Assembly (NCBI GenBank): GCA_024234995.1
Contig: JACKNF010000001.1
Coordinates: 310,001 to 374,000 of the forward strand
Length of the DNA: 64,000 nucleotides
Origin: Gammaproteobacteria bacterium
Lineage (GTDB): Bacteria; Pseudomonadota; Gammaproteobacteria; Competibacterales; Competibacteraceae
Reading direction: 5' to 3'
The position numbers and the translations under genes are program-made. How positions within the stretch are numbered: position 1 is the stretch's first letter; every line of letters begins with the position of its first letter. The notes below the pieces were generated by a model. It had not been told where the DNA came from. It did not search any database and saw only the letters and a program-made list of their open reading frames with translations. Shown piece by piece: positions 17,693 to 26,242 of this stretch.

Positions 17693-18301
17693 ATGACGAC
17701 CCGGATTTCTTCATTCAACTCGTGCCATCATCTGCACGATGATTCGTTTACTGGACTCAACCGCCGCCGCTTTATTCAACTGGCTGCTTTGGGCGGTGGC
17801 GTTACCCTGCTGGGGCTGACAACACCTTGGCGGTTAGCTCAGGCCGAAACCGGGCACAGCGCAAAGCCTAGCGCCGCGCCGGCCGCGCACGGCACCGAGG
17901 CGTTGTTACTGAGCTGCATGGATTACCGGTTGATCGATGATATCGTTAAGTATATGGATGGCCGTGGCCTGACGAATCAATATGACCATGTTATTCTGGC
18001 CGGTGCTTCATTGGGCGCAGTCACTAGCGAATTCAAGAGCTGGAATAAGACGTTCTGGGAACACCTCAAGATTGCTATCGATCTTCATCATATCAACCGG
18101 GTAATCTTGATGGATCATCGAGACTGTGGCGCTTACAAGGTAATTCTAAAAGCGGATTTTGCGAAAGACCCGGCGCTGGAACAAAATGTTCACGGCAAAT
18201 ACCTGCGCGATTTAGAAAAGGCCGTCCACAAAAACTACCCGAAGCTGGAAGTGGAGACACTGCTGATGAATCTCGACGGTACGGTGCAAACCATCGCCTA
18301 A
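17693..18301 (+). CDS. Tat-exported beta-carbonic-anhydrase-like protein
   Basis: This is a 202-residue protein. A twin-arginine signal (NRRRFIQLAALGGG, about residues 23-36) with a hydrophobic stretch and AQA cleavage site points to folded export to the periplasm. The mature part carries beta-carbonic anhydrase signatures: Cys75-x-Asp77-x-Arg79 in LLSCMDYRLID, and His142-x-x-Cys145 in MDHRDCGAY, so the zinc ligands and Asp/Arg dyad are present. The catalytic domain is short and diverges elsewhere, so hydration of CO2 is likely but not proven. A GAGAGG site precedes the ATG. It is divergent from mfd across about 240 bp and forms no operon. Confidence 0.8.
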   Translation: MTTRISSFNSCHHLHDDSFTGLNRRRFIQLAALGGGVTLLGLTTPWRLAQAETGHSAKPSAAPAAHGTEALLLSCMDYRLIDDIVKYMDGRGLTNQYDHVILAGASLGAVTSEFKSWNKTFWEHLKIAIDLHHINRVILMDHRDCGAYKVILKADFAKDPALEQNVHGKYLRDLEKAVHKNYPKLEVETLLMNLDGTVQTIA

Positions 18302-18315
18302 GCCCGCTAAACAAC

Positions 18316-18345
18316 CCTTACCCCCTTCCTTGACAGGGGGTAAGG
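18316..18345. terminator. Hairpin between convergent genes
   Basis: An 11-bp perfect stem (CCTTACCCCCT, AGGGGGTAAGG) with an eight-base loop lies 15 bp after the carbonic anhydrase stop and 29 bp before the end of the facing deaminase gene. It lacks a T-run. It also resembles the pyrimidine-rich palindromic repeats seen elsewhere, so it could be both. Confidence 0.5.
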
Positions 18346-18373
18346 ACGCTGTGCTGTGATGCGTACCCGCCTC

Positions 18374-19084
18374 TTACTTGCGGTTGATGGTGACTTGCCG
18401 GTATTGAGGTTTGACCCCCCCTTTGGCCTGCTTGCCCAATTCAATAGTACGCAGAGGAATACCGGGAAACCGTTCCCGGAATCGCGCGATGGAATAGGCG
18501 GTACATGTCGGGCAGCAATCGATTTCCGTTACGATGACCACTGCGGCCACCTTCTTAATATTGCTTGATAAGACGGCCTGTGCACGGGCCTGTTGACGCT
18601 GGCGCTGAAGAATAAAGCGATAAAGCGGGTCGCGCGGTAGAAATTGCCGCCGATAAGCGGTCTGGCGTACTTCTAGGGTTGCAAGCAGATAATTCAATAG
18701 TTTCGGTTCGGTATGGTATTGCGCCATGCCATCGCAGCCAAAGCGCTCGTTGGGAGGGAGCTTGTCATATACGTTCGGGATCAGATGCAATCCCAGACGG
18801 ATTGATTCAGGAATGGCGCTGTCATTCGAGTAAGCAACCAGGATCTCCGAAGATCCGTCCTGAAAACGAATCAGGGCCAGACAAAGATTATGTTCCTCGG
18901 CATCGTAGTTTTTCCGGTACCCCATGACCTGGTTCAATTCAGCGCGCTTGAGGGCGATCGCCATCTCGATATCGCCGAGATTCCAACCACGCGGATCGAC
19001 CTTGGGGTACGGGGGTAAGCCGCTTTTCACGCCCAGAGGGCCAACCGGACAGACTCCACCTAAGTAACTGATTTCTGAAATCAT
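18374..19084 (-). CDS. Deaminase-superfamily protein resembling toxin-type nucleic acid deaminases
   Basis: This is a 236-residue protein without a signal peptide. The zinc-deaminase residues are visible: His124-x-Glu126 in QYHTEPKLLNYL, and Cys191-Pro-Thr-Cys194 in EIDCCPTCTAYSIARF followed by RFPGIPLRTIEL, a layout I know from bacterial polymorphic-toxin deaminases (HxE, then PCxxC plus helix and strand). The N-terminal 110 residues are not recognised. No secretion domain, RHS repeat or immunity gene is present. It starts eight bases after the prmA stop with a strong GAGGAGGT site that lies within the prmA end, so it is co-translated with prmA. The fold call is fairly sure; substrate and role are unknown. 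Confidence 0.6.
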   Translation of the reverse strand: MISEISYLGGVCPVGPLGVKSGLPPYPKVDPRGWNLGDIEMAIALKRAELNQVMGYRKNYDAEEHNLCLALIRFQDGSSEILVAYSNDSAIPESIRLGLHLIPNVYDKLPPNERFGCDGMAQYHTEPKLLNYLLATLEVRQTAYRRQFLPRDPLYRFILQRQRQQARAQAVLSSNIKKVAAVVIVTEIDCCPTCTAYSIARFRERFPGIPLRTIELGKQAKGGVKPQYRQVTINRK

Positions 19085-19091
19085 GCTGTCT

Positions 19092-19979
19092 TTACCTCCT
19101 CACGCCTTCCAGCAATACCCAATCTTCCCGCCGCCGGATTGGTTCGAAAATGAAGCTGTGGGTAAAGGCCGCCTGCACCGCGTCCGCATGTTGTTCAAGA
19201 ATGCCGGATAACACCAGACGGCCTCCCGGTTTGACACGCTGGGTAAATTCCGGTGCCAGCCGCGTCAGAACTCCCGCTAGGATATTGGCTACTAGCACAT
19301 CTACATGCAGCGTTGCGGGTAGTTCAGCGGGCAGGGCCAGCTCAACACAATTTTCGACGCCGTTTTCATCGGCGTTATCATCACTGGCCAGTAGCGCCTG
19401 CGGGTCGATATCCACTGCCCAGACCCGCTGTGCCCCGAGCTTGGCGGCAGCGATGGCCAAGATTCCTGACCCGCACCCGTAATCCAGGACCGTCTGGCCA
19501 GCCAATACCGCCCCATCGAGCCATTCCAGGCAGAGTGCGGTGGTCGGATGGGTACCGGTGCCAAAGGCCAGCCCAGGGTCCAGGCGAATATTGACCGCGG
19601 CCGGATCGGGCGGGTTCTGCGTAGTTGGACAGATCCACAACCGCTCACCGAAACGCATCGGATGAAAATCATCCATCCACGCCCGCACCCAGTCGCGTTC
19701 CTCTAGCTGGCTGAGCCGGCATTCCGGCAGGATCGGCGCATGTAAAAAACACTGTAACTGACGCTTCACTACCTCGATGTCGGTTTGTGCGTCGAACAAA
19801 CCGGTTACGCATGTGTGCGCCCAGAGCGGGGTTTCACCTGGCGCTGGTTCCAGAACCGGCTGATCGCCGGCATCTGCGAGTGTGACTGCCAGTGCGCCAG
19901 CTTGCAGCAAAGCGTCTTCCAGTTGCTCGGGCGTATGATTAAGGGCTTCGAGGCTTAGTTGCAACCAGGGGGCGGTCAT
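19092..19979 (-). CDS. prmA: Ribosomal protein L11 methyltransferase
   Basis: This enzyme methylates ribosomal protein L11 using S-adenosylmethionine. The signature stretches DFHPMRFGERLWICP, LDPGLAFGTGTHPTT and the SAM-binding VLDYGCGSGILAIAA are intact, as is NILAGVL near the end. With the start at 19979 the protein has 295 residues and begins MTAPWLQLSLEA, matching where the family starts; ATGs at 19991 and 20009 would only add a few residues. The ribosome site is weak. It is the first gene of a two-gene unit with the downstream deaminase. Confidence 0.96.
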   Translation of the reverse strand: MTAPWLQLSLEALNHTPEQLEDALLQAGALAVTLADAGDQPVLEPAPGETPLWAHTCVTGLFDAQTDIEVVKRQLQCFLHAPILPECRLSQLEERDWVRAWMDDFHPMRFGERLWICPTTQNPPDPAAVNIRLDPGLAFGTGTHPTTALCLEWLDGAVLAGQTVLDYGCGSGILAIAAAKLGAQRVWAVDIDPQALLASDDNADENGVENCVELALPAELPATLHVDVLVANILAGVLTRLAPEFTQRVKPGGRLVLSGILEQHADAVQAAFTHSFIFEPIRRREDWVLLEGVRR

Positions 19980-20278
19980 GTCATCGCTCATGGCGGGGGC
20001 TCGGTTCATAGACTGGGGTTACCGGAGCAAGAAATCCTCGATTCGCTCAAGCAATATGTGCGAGAGCAAGGCGCGCCGGGCTTTACGCAGAAGCAATAGG
20101 ATACTTGGAAAAATCGAACATTCTATGTGTCCCGGCACTGGACTCGGACGACTCCAAGAGCCTAACAATGCACAGCATATAGGACTAACTTATAAAGCAG
20201 TACATGATAGGTAGTACCTTAAAGTAGCCGTAGCCCCGTGTCCGGGCTATCAGAGCACGAAGCCGTGGTGGCGGCAGA
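19980..20278. other. Intergenic region, accC to prmA
   Basis: This stretch of nearly 300 bp has no supported gene. It contains a weak hairpin after accC (TAGCCC/GGGCTA near 20232-20250) and a plus-strand open stretch ending at a TAG near 20097. That stretch reads LPEQEILDSLKQYVREQGAP and onward, with no start codon, and could be a gene remnant. The prmA promoter should lie here. Confidence 0.4.
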
Positions 20279-21625
20279 TCAGCGCATGCTGAGCAACTGC
20301 TTCTCCAAATAATGAATATCGGTGCCGCCATCCAGAAAGCGGGCGTCGCTGAGAATCCGCCGGTGCAGAGGCGCATTGGTCTTGATGCCATCCACCACCA
20401 GTTCGGCCAGCGCCCCACGCATCCGGGCAACAGCCGCCTCGCGGGTTTCGCCGTGAGCAATCAGCTTACCGATCATCGAGTCATAATTCGGCGGCACCCG
20501 ATAACCATTGTAAATATGGGAATCCACCCGGATACCCGGTCCACCCGGCGCATGGTACTGGGTGATGGTGCCGGGCGAGGGCATGAACGTGTCTGGATCT
20601 TCCGCATTGAGCCGGCATTCCAACGCATGTCCGCGGACATGGATATCATCCTGGTGGTAGCTCAGCGGCTGACCGGCGGCAATGCGCAATTGCTCCTTGA
20701 CGATATCGACTCCAGTGATGAGCTCAGTAACCGGATGCTCGACCTGCACCCGCGTATTCATTTCGATGAAATAGAACTCACCGTCCTGGTACAGAAATTC
20801 GAATGTACCGGCACCCCGATAGCTAATTCGCTGGCAAGCTTCGACACAGATTCTGCCGATCCGCCGGCGTTGCGCAACGCTGATACCGGGCGCGGGCGCT
20901 TCCTCGATGACTTTCTGATGACGGCGCTGCATGGAACAGTCACGCTCGCCGAGATGAATAGCATGGCCGTGAGTGTCAGCTAGCACCTGAATCTCGATAT
21001 GGCGAGGATGATCCAAGTATTTTTCCATGTACACTGCCGGATTACCGAACGCCGCATTGGCTTCGCTGCGGGTCAGGTCCAGGGTTGTCAGCAGCGCAGC
21101 CTCGCTATGCACGACACGCATCCCGCGCCCGCCGCCCCCGCCGGCGGCCTTGATGATCACCGGATAACCGATCTCGTGCGCGATACGCAATGTATTCTGG
21201 TTATCGTCGCCCAACGATCCGCCGGAACCCGGTACGCAGGGCACGCCAGCATCCTTCATCGCCCGGATGGCGGATACCTTGTCCCCCATCAGCCGGATGG
21301 TATCCGGGCGGGGGCCGATGAAAATGAAGCCGCTTTGCTCAACCCGCTCGGCGAAGTCGGCATTCTCAGACAGAAAACCGTAGCCGGGATGGATTGCGAC
21401 CGCATCAGTGACTTCGGCGGCGCTGATGATGGCCGGCATGTTCAGATAGCTCTCCGCCGCTGGCGGAGGACCGATGCACACGGTCTCGTCAGCCAGACGG
21501 ACGTGCTTAAGGTCGCGATCCACCGTGGAATGCAGCGCTACCGTGCGGATACCCAGTTCCCGGCAGGCGCGCAGGATGCGCAGAGCAATTTCACCTCGAT
21601 TAGCGATGACCACTTTTTCAAGCAT
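20279..21625 (-). CDS. accC: Biotin carboxylase subunit of acetyl-CoA carboxylase
   Basis: This enzyme carboxylates biotin on AccB with ATP and bicarbonate, the first step of malonyl-CoA synthesis. The 448-residue length is typical. Visible features are the N-terminal VVIANRGEIALRI, the ATP-grasp glycine loop AAGGGGGRGMR, the QRRHQKVIEEAPAP segment, the metal and catalytic stretch FIEMNTRVQVEHPVTE, and the C-terminal domain. It starts 10 bp after the accB stop, within an aroQ-accB-accC operon. Confidence 0.98.
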   Translation of the reverse strand: MLEKVVIANRGEIALRILRACRELGIRTVALHSTVDRDLKHVRLADETVCIGPPPAAESYLNMPAIISAAEVTDAVAIHPGYGFLSENADFAERVEQSGFIFIGPRPDTIRLMGDKVSAIRAMKDAGVPCVPGSGGSLGDDNQNTLRIAHEIGYPVIIKAAGGGGGRGMRVVHSEAALLTTLDLTRSEANAAFGNPAVYMEKYLDHPRHIEIQVLADTHGHAIHLGERDCSMQRRHQKVIEEAPAPGISVAQRRRIGRICVEACQRISYRGAGTFEFLYQDGEFYFIEMNTRVQVEHPVTELITGVDIVKEQLRIAAGQPLSYHQDDIHVRGHALECRLNAEDPDTFMPSPGTITQYHAPGGPGIRVDSHIYNGYRVPPNYDSMIGKLIAHGETREAAVARMRGALAELVVDGIKTNAPLHRRILSDARFLDGGTDIHYLEKQLLSMR

Positions 21626-21635
21626 GGCGGCCGGG

Positions 21636-22115
21636 TTATTCGATGATGAGCAGCGGTTGATCGTATTCGACCGGCTGGCCGTTCTCGACCAGGATGCGGG
21701 TCACAGCGCCGGTGTGGTCCGCTTCGATCTGATTAAACATCTTCATCGCCTCAATGATGCAGACCGGGTCGCCGGTATTGACCTGCTGGCCGATCTCGAT
21801 AAACGGTTTGGAGCCAGGCGAGGCTGAGCGGTAGAAAGTACCGACCATGGGCGCGCGCAGCACATGGCCTTTGAGGGTTTCTGGTTCATTGGCCGGCGCG
21901 GCAGGTGCCGCAATGGGTACGGCGGCGGGCATCGGTCCGGCAGGCGGTGGATTATAACTGGGTCCGGTCCACATCGGGGGTGCCATAACCATCGGCGTGC
22001 TGCTTTGCGGGTAGCGGCTGATTCGCACCGAATCCTCACCTTCCTTGATTTCGATTTCGGCAATGCCCGATGTTTCGAGCAATTCGATGAGCTTCTTGAT
22101 CTTGCGAATATCCAT
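21636..22115 (-). CDS. accB: Biotin carboxyl carrier protein
   Basis: This 159-residue carrier has the usual N-terminal helix MDIRKIKKLIELLETSGIAEIEI, a Pro/Ala-rich linker (about 60-80), and a C-terminal biotinyl domain with the modified Lys in CIIEAMKMFNQI. The start at 22115 fits the family; an ATG six bases upstream (22121) is equally possible, while the one at 22157 would overlap aroQ. It lies about 14 bp after aroQ and directly before accC. Confidence 0.96.
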   Translation of the reverse strand: MDIRKIKKLIELLETSGIAEIEIKEGEDSVRISRYPQSSTPMVMAPPMWTGPSYNPPPAGPMPAAVPIAAPAAPANEPETLKGHVLRAPMVGTFYRSASPGSKPFIEIGQQVNTGDPVCIIEAMKMFNQIEADHTGAVTRILVENGQPVEYDQPLLIIE

Positions 22116-22129
22116 GGGCATGGCGGCGG

Positions 22130-22582
22130 CTACCGGCGGAAAGTGGCAAGGTGGCAATTGGCGGCTTGCAAAGCGAGTTCATAGCCTTGTGCGCCCAACC
22201 CGCTGATCACGCCAACGGCAATGCCGGACAGATAGGAATGGTGGCGGAACGATTCACGGGCAAAGACATTAGACAGATGCACTTCGATAAAGGGGATGCT
22301 GACTCCCAGCAAGGCGTCACGCAGCGCCACGCTGGTGTGAGTGAAAGCAGCGGGATTGATGATGATGAAAGCGACACTCTCCTGACGAGCAGCGTGGATG
22401 CGATCAATCAAGGCATGTTCGGCATTGCTCTGGAAACAGTTCAATTCATGCGGTCCCAAGTTGCGGGCCAGTTCCATACAGCGCTGCTCGATGTCAGCCA
22501 GCGTATCAGAGCCGTAAAGTCCGGGCTCACGAGTTCCTAATAGATTTAAGTTGGGACCGTTCAACAGCAACAATTTAGCCAT
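22130..22582 (-). CDS. aroQ: Type II 3-dehydroquinate dehydratase
   Basis: This enzyme performs the third step of the shikimate pathway. The 150-residue protein keeps LLLNGPNLNLLGTREPGLYG with the catalytic Tyr and Arg, the INPAAFTHTSVALRDAL motif and the HLSN loop with the catalytic His. It is the first gene of the common aroQ-accB-accC operon, which links aromatic amino acid and fatty acid synthesis. Confidence 0.97.
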   Translation of the reverse strand: MAKLLLLNGPNLNLLGTREPGLYGSDTLADIEQRCMELARNLGPHELNCFQSNAEHALIDRIHAARQESVAFIIINPAAFTHTSVALRDALLGVSIPFIEVHLSNVFARESFRHHSYLSGIAVGVISGLGAQGYELALQAANCHLATFRR

Positions 22583-22670
22583 GGGTCAAGCAGTGATCCT
22601 TGCCAGTCAGAGGCCGCGATTCTGCATCAAATCTGGTTCACTGTCCAGTAAGATGCCTGCGCTGCCTATG

Positions 22671-23153
22671 TCAACCGGTTCGCGGAGGAAAGCAGCGGTG
22701 CAATGAGGCAGCCGGCGTGGTTTGGAGGCAGAAAGTCACCGGCCCATCGTTCATCAGGCTAACGCGCATGTGGGCGCCGAACCGGCCCGTGGCAACAGGT
22801 GCATGCTGTTGACAGGCTTGGGCAACCAGATAGTCAAACAGCCGTTCACCTTCCACTGGCGGCGCGGCGGGTGTGAAGCTGGGACGCATTCCTTTACGTG
22901 TATCGGCTGCCAGAGTGAATTGCGGCACCAATAGCAGGCCGCCGCCGGTGTCGCAAAGGCTCCGGTTCATCTTACCGCTGGCATCGGCAAACACCCGGTA
23001 ACCAAGCAACCGTTCCAGAAGACGGTCAGCTTGGCTCTCGCCATCGCCGCGTTCAACTCCGATCAGCACCAGCAATCCGGCGTTGATCTCGCCGATGACG
23101 TGTCCGTCGACCTCAACCCGTGCCTCGCTAACGCGTTGCAACAGTCCGATCAT
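22671..23153 (-). CDS. dtd: D-aminoacyl-tRNA deacylase
   Basis: This cytoplasmic editing enzyme removes D-amino acids (and glycine mischarged on tRNA-Ala) from tRNA. The 160-residue protein shows the two family motifs that build the active site: VPQFTLAADTRKGMRPSFTP and the Gly-cisPro-bearing VSLMNDGPVTF. The usual length is about 145; about fifteen extra residues at the C-terminus (SLHRCFPPRTG) look unstructured. Its ATG overlaps the pip stop as ATGA (23150-23153), so the two are translationally coupled. Confidence 0.95.
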   Translation of the reverse strand: MIGLLQRVSEARVEVDGHVIGEINAGLLVLIGVERGDGESQADRLLERLLGYRVFADASGKMNRSLCDTGGGLLLVPQFTLAADTRKGMRPSFTPAAPPVEGERLFDYLVAQACQQHAPVATGRFGAHMRVSLMNDGPVTFCLQTTPAASLHRCFPPRTG

Positions 23154-24100
23154 GCCATCTGATCCGCGAAATGCTCGGTAGCCGCGACCAGCGCGTCAAT
23201 AATGCCCGGCTCACTGGCGGCATGCCCGGCGGTTGGCACGATCTGTAATTTTGCGTCCGGCCAGGCTTCGTGCAACGCCCAGGCATTGTCCATCGGGCAA
23301 ATGATATCGTAACGGCCATGGATGATGAAACCAGGAATGCCATGCAACCGGCGGGCATCGCGCAGGAGTTGATTGGCGTCCATGAAGCAATGATGGATGA
23401 AGTAGTGGCACTCGATCCGCGCCAGGCTCAAGGCGCGGTGAATCTCGCCGAATTGTTCGACTACTGCCGGGTTGCTTTCCAGCGTCAGGGTGGAACCTTC
23501 CCATATCGACCAGGCCTTGGCCGCCCGCAGCCGTTCCAATTCATCGGTGCTGGTGAGCCGCTGATAATAGGCTTGAACCAGGTGATCCCGCTCTGCAACG
23601 GGGATTGGTGCGATAAAGTGCTCCCACAGATCAGGAAACAACCGGCTGGCTCCTTCCTGATAGAACCAGTGGATATCTTGGTCCCGGCACAGAAAGATGC
23701 CACGCAGAATCAACCCGAGCACCCGTTCAGGATGCGTTTCAGCATAGGCCAGCGCCAGCGTCGATCCCCAGGAGCCGCCGAACACCAGCCAGCGGTCAAT
23801 GCCCAGATGTTCGCGCAGTTTTTCGATATCGCCGACCAACTGCCCCATGGTATTGCCGCGCAATTCGGCATGCGGATTGGATTGGCCGCTGCCGCGCTGG
23901 TCAAACAGCACGATGCGATAGCGTTGCGGATCGAAAAATCGCCGGTGCATCGGTTCGCAACCGGCACCGGGGCCGCCATGCAGGAATAATATGGGAAGCC
24001 CCTCGGGAGTACCGCATTCTTCAAGGTATAAAGTATGAAGATCATCCACTGCCAGACGCTGCGTGGCATAGGGCTTGATGTCAGGAAACAGGACGCGCAT
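23150..24100 (-). CDS. pip: Proline iminopeptidase
   Basis: This 316-residue alpha/beta hydrolase releases N-terminal proline from peptides. It has the oxyanion motif LFLHGGPGAGC, the nucleophile box GGSWGSTLALAYAETHP, the acid in HGRYDIICPM and the catalytic His in TAGHAASE, plus the helical cap typical of the family. It is the promoter-proximal gene of a pip-dtd pair. Confidence 0.95.
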   Translation of the reverse strand: MRVLFPDIKPYATQRLAVDDLHTLYLEECGTPEGLPILFLHGGPGAGCEPMHRRFFDPQRYRIVLFDQRGSGQSNPHAELRGNTMGQLVGDIEKLREHLGIDRWLVFGGSWGSTLALAYAETHPERVLGLILRGIFLCRDQDIHWFYQEGASRLFPDLWEHFIAPIPVAERDHLVQAYYQRLTSTDELERLRAAKAWSIWEGSTLTLESNPAVVEQFGEIHRALSLARIECHYFIHHCFMDANQLLRDARRLHGIPGFIIHGRYDIICPMDNAWALHEAWPDAKLQIVPTAGHAASEPGIIDALVAATEHFADQMA

Positions 24101-24120
24101 GAGGACTCCGGTTCGGTGCG

Positions 24121-24171
24121 GAAAGCCCTCCTCTCGCTTGCAGACTGGGAGAAGGGTTGAGTTGAGGGCTA
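24121..24171. repeat. Imperfect palindromic intergenic repeat
   Basis: On the minus strand the segment reads CCCTCAACTCAACCCTTC, then TCCCA, a short spacer GTCTGCAAGC and GAGAGGAGGG. This pyrimidine-arm/purine-arm pattern is shared with elements near 40.96 and 58.75 kb. It lies between the HAD phosphatase and pip genes. Confidence 0.55.
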
Positions 24172-24193
24172 TTTTACCCGCAATCCGCGCGTT

Positions 24194-24946
24194 TCAGAGA
24201 AGGTAATCGACCACGGCATCTAAATCATCGAACACCCGTCCACCGTAGGGTTCGACCTTGGATTCATCGCCTGGGCGGTATTTACCCGTCCGCACCAACG
24301 CACTTCGCAACCCAGCAGCCAGTGCGCCACATACGTCCATTTCTGCATCGTCGCCTACCATCAACACATCGTGCGGCGGCATGCCAAGGCTATTGACTGC
24401 TGCTAGAAAAAACTCGACCGATGGCTTGCCTAGCACCACAGCCTCTAATTCAGCAGCGTATTCCAGCGCGGCCATGAAGGGGCCGATATCCAGGCTCAGC
24501 TCATTGTCTTCCCGAAAATAACGGTTGGAACCCATCGCCAGCAATGGCAAACCATCGAGCAATAGCCGGAAGCATTGATTAAGCGCTTCATAAGTAAAGC
24601 CAGGGCCTGCGTCACCTAGCAGCACTGCGCCGGGTGTTGGGCCATGCAAGTCAGCAAATTCACCCTTGATATTGGGATGGACCAGCAGATGGGGACTCAA
24701 TTGACGGGCAATAAGATAGTCACGGGCTGCGACGACCGGCGTGAACAGATGTTGAGTCTGTACCTCCAGCCCCATGCGCGCCAGCCGTGTGACGATGGTG
24801 TTGCGGGTCAGCCGGGTGCTGTTGGTGACAAAACGCATTGGAATCCCGGCTGCTTGCAAACTGAGCAAGGCTTCACGGGAGCCGGGCAGGGGATAGTCAC
24901 CAATATATAACACACCTTCTAAATCAAATAGGGCACCGTGGATCAT
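24194..24946 (-). CDS. HAD-superfamily phosphatase (NagD/HDHD2-like)
   Basis: This 250-residue HAD hydrolase has a C2-type cap. Motif I is FDLEGVLYIG, in which the usual second Asp (general acid) is Glu. Motif II is FVTNSTRLTR, and the Lys of motif III and acidic motif IV are in LGKPSVEFF and MVGDDAEMDVCGALAAG. The layout matches the NagD/LHPP/HDHD2 branch, which dephosphorylates small metabolites; the substrate cannot be told. It is a single gene between hemH and pip. Confidence 0.88.
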   Translation of the reverse strand: MIHGALFDLEGVLYIGDYPLPGSREALLSLQAAGIPMRFVTNSTRLTRNTIVTRLARMGLEVQTQHLFTPVVAARDYLIARQLSPHLLVHPNIKGEFADLHGPTPGAVLLGDAGPGFTYEALNQCFRLLLDGLPLLAMGSNRYFREDNELSLDIGPFMAALEYAAELEAVVLGKPSVEFFLAAVNSLGMPPHDVLMVGDDAEMDVCGALAAGLRSALVRTGKYRPGDESKVEPYGGRVFDDLDAVVDYLL

Positions 24947-25056
24947 ATCTCTCTCAACGGATCGGGTTCGGAACCGCGCCGCGCGGACAGCGGAGGTTAC
25001 TTCCCATGAGTATAGAAGGCGATTTTGCAGGGGAGATGGAATTGTCGAGCTGCTGA

Positions 25057-26163
25057 TTACGCGGCTGCCCCCATGATTCGCGCCCGGTTGCAGCGGGCAG
25101 TGCGTTCGGCGGTAAGGGTATTAGAATCGTACAGAGGACTGAATTCTAGCCAGCCGGTCGCATGCCGCTCGATCAGCGCAGCCAGTGCGGCAATGTGGTC
25201 GGCTGCATCGTTCAGAGCGGGGAGATAGCGGTAATGCTCGCCGCCGGCGTCCAGAAAGGTCTGGCGATTTTCCAGAGCGATTTCTTCCAGCGTTTCCAGA
25301 CAGTCCGCAGCGAAACCTGGGCAGACCACATCCACACTTTTTACACCAGTTTTCGCCCAGTCCGTCAATAAGGCACGGGTATAGGGTTGCAGCCATTCGG
25401 CGCGGCCAAAACGGGATTGGAAAGCCACGCCCCACTGCTCCGGCGCCAGTTCCAATCGCCCGGCGACCAGACGGGCTGTCTTGTGGCATTGGCAGTAATA
25501 AGGATCGCCAGCTAACAGGTTGCGTTTGGGCAATCCATGAAAGGAAAACAGCAGCCGGTCACCGGGCTGGCCAGCGCGGCCGGCTTGAATATGCGTAGCC
25601 AGCGCGTCGAGATAGCCCGGATCGTCAGAATATTGAGCGATAAAACGCAGTTCCGGCAGCCAGCGCCAAGTCCGCAGCTCGGCGGCAACCGCATCGAAGG
25701 CCGAAGCCGTGGTTGCAGCGGAATACTGCGGATAAAGCGGTAACACCAGCAGCCTTTCCGCACCGGCAGCCCGCAATTCAGCCAATGCGGAAGCAATAGA
25801 GGGATTGCCGTAACGCATGCCCAGTGCGATGCGCACCGGACCGGGGCAGCGTGCAGCCAGTACCTTGGCCAGTGCCGCGGCCTGCCGGCGGCTGATCGCC
25901 AGCAGAGGCGAACCGTCTGCGGTCCAGATGGTGGCGTATTTGCGCGCTGATTGGGCGGGACGGATGCGGAGAATGATGCCATGCAGGATCAGCCACCATA
26001 ACAATCGGGGTATTTCCACTACACGGGAATCCCAAAGAAATTCAGCCAGATAGCGGCGTAAAGCTTGGGGGGTGGGTGCGTCAGGCGTACCGAGATTGGC
26101 CAATAAGATTCCGGTACAAGCAGGCCGGTCGTGGGCGAAAGCGGGGGGAGCGATCGATTTCAT
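25057..26163 (-). CDS. hemH: Ferrochelatase
   Basis: This enzyme inserts iron into protoporphyrin IX, the last step of heme synthesis. With the start at 26163 it has 368 residues, beginning MKSIAPPAFAHDRPACTGILLANLGTPDAPT. Family features are YPQYSAATTASAFDAV, the catalytic His in LFSFHGLPKR, and the conserved Glu region in DVVCPGFAADCLETLEEIALE. A longer frame to 26244 exists but would run into the divergent dehydrogenase gene and adds unconserved residues. It is transcribed divergently from that gene. Confidence 0.96.
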   Translation of the reverse strand: MKSIAPPAFAHDRPACTGILLANLGTPDAPTPQALRRYLAEFLWDSRVVEIPRLLWWLILHGIILRIRPAQSARKYATIWTADGSPLLAISRRQAAALAKVLAARCPGPVRIALGMRYGNPSIASALAELRAAGAERLLVLPLYPQYSAATTASAFDAVAAELRTWRWLPELRFIAQYSDDPGYLDALATHIQAGRAGQPGDRLLFSFHGLPKRNLLAGDPYYCQCHKTARLVAGRLELAPEQWGVAFQSRFGRAEWLQPYTRALLTDWAKTGVKSVDVVCPGFAADCLETLEEIALENRQTFLDAGGEHYRYLPALNDAADHIAALAALIERHATGWLEFSPLYDSNTLTAERTARCNRARIMGAAA

Positions 26164-26181
26164 AATGGCGTCGTGGTTTCT

Positions 26182-26210
26182 CGCTGTTTTGGGATCGGGG
26201 TGCTTATAAT
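26182..26210 (+). promoter_or_regulatory. Possible promoter of the hydroxyacid dehydrogenase gene
   Basis: A perfect -10 hexamer TATAAT (26205-26210) lies 32 bp upstream of the ATG at 26243. The -35 region 16-17 bp upstream (CGCTGT) matches poorly, so strength is uncertain. Confidence 0.4.
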
Positions 26211-26242
26211 GAAACGCATCTTTAGCTGGAGGTTCCCTTGCC

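Noticed and set aside
20010..20100. Natural-looking stretch LPEQEILDSLKQYVREQGAP and onward, ending in TAG on the plus strand
   Set aside because: No start codon or upstream coding body is present, so it may be a gene remnant or chance; too short to call.
20999..21646. 215-codon plus-strand frame opposite accC
   Set aside because: It mirrors codon bias of the certain accC gene and shows no family features.
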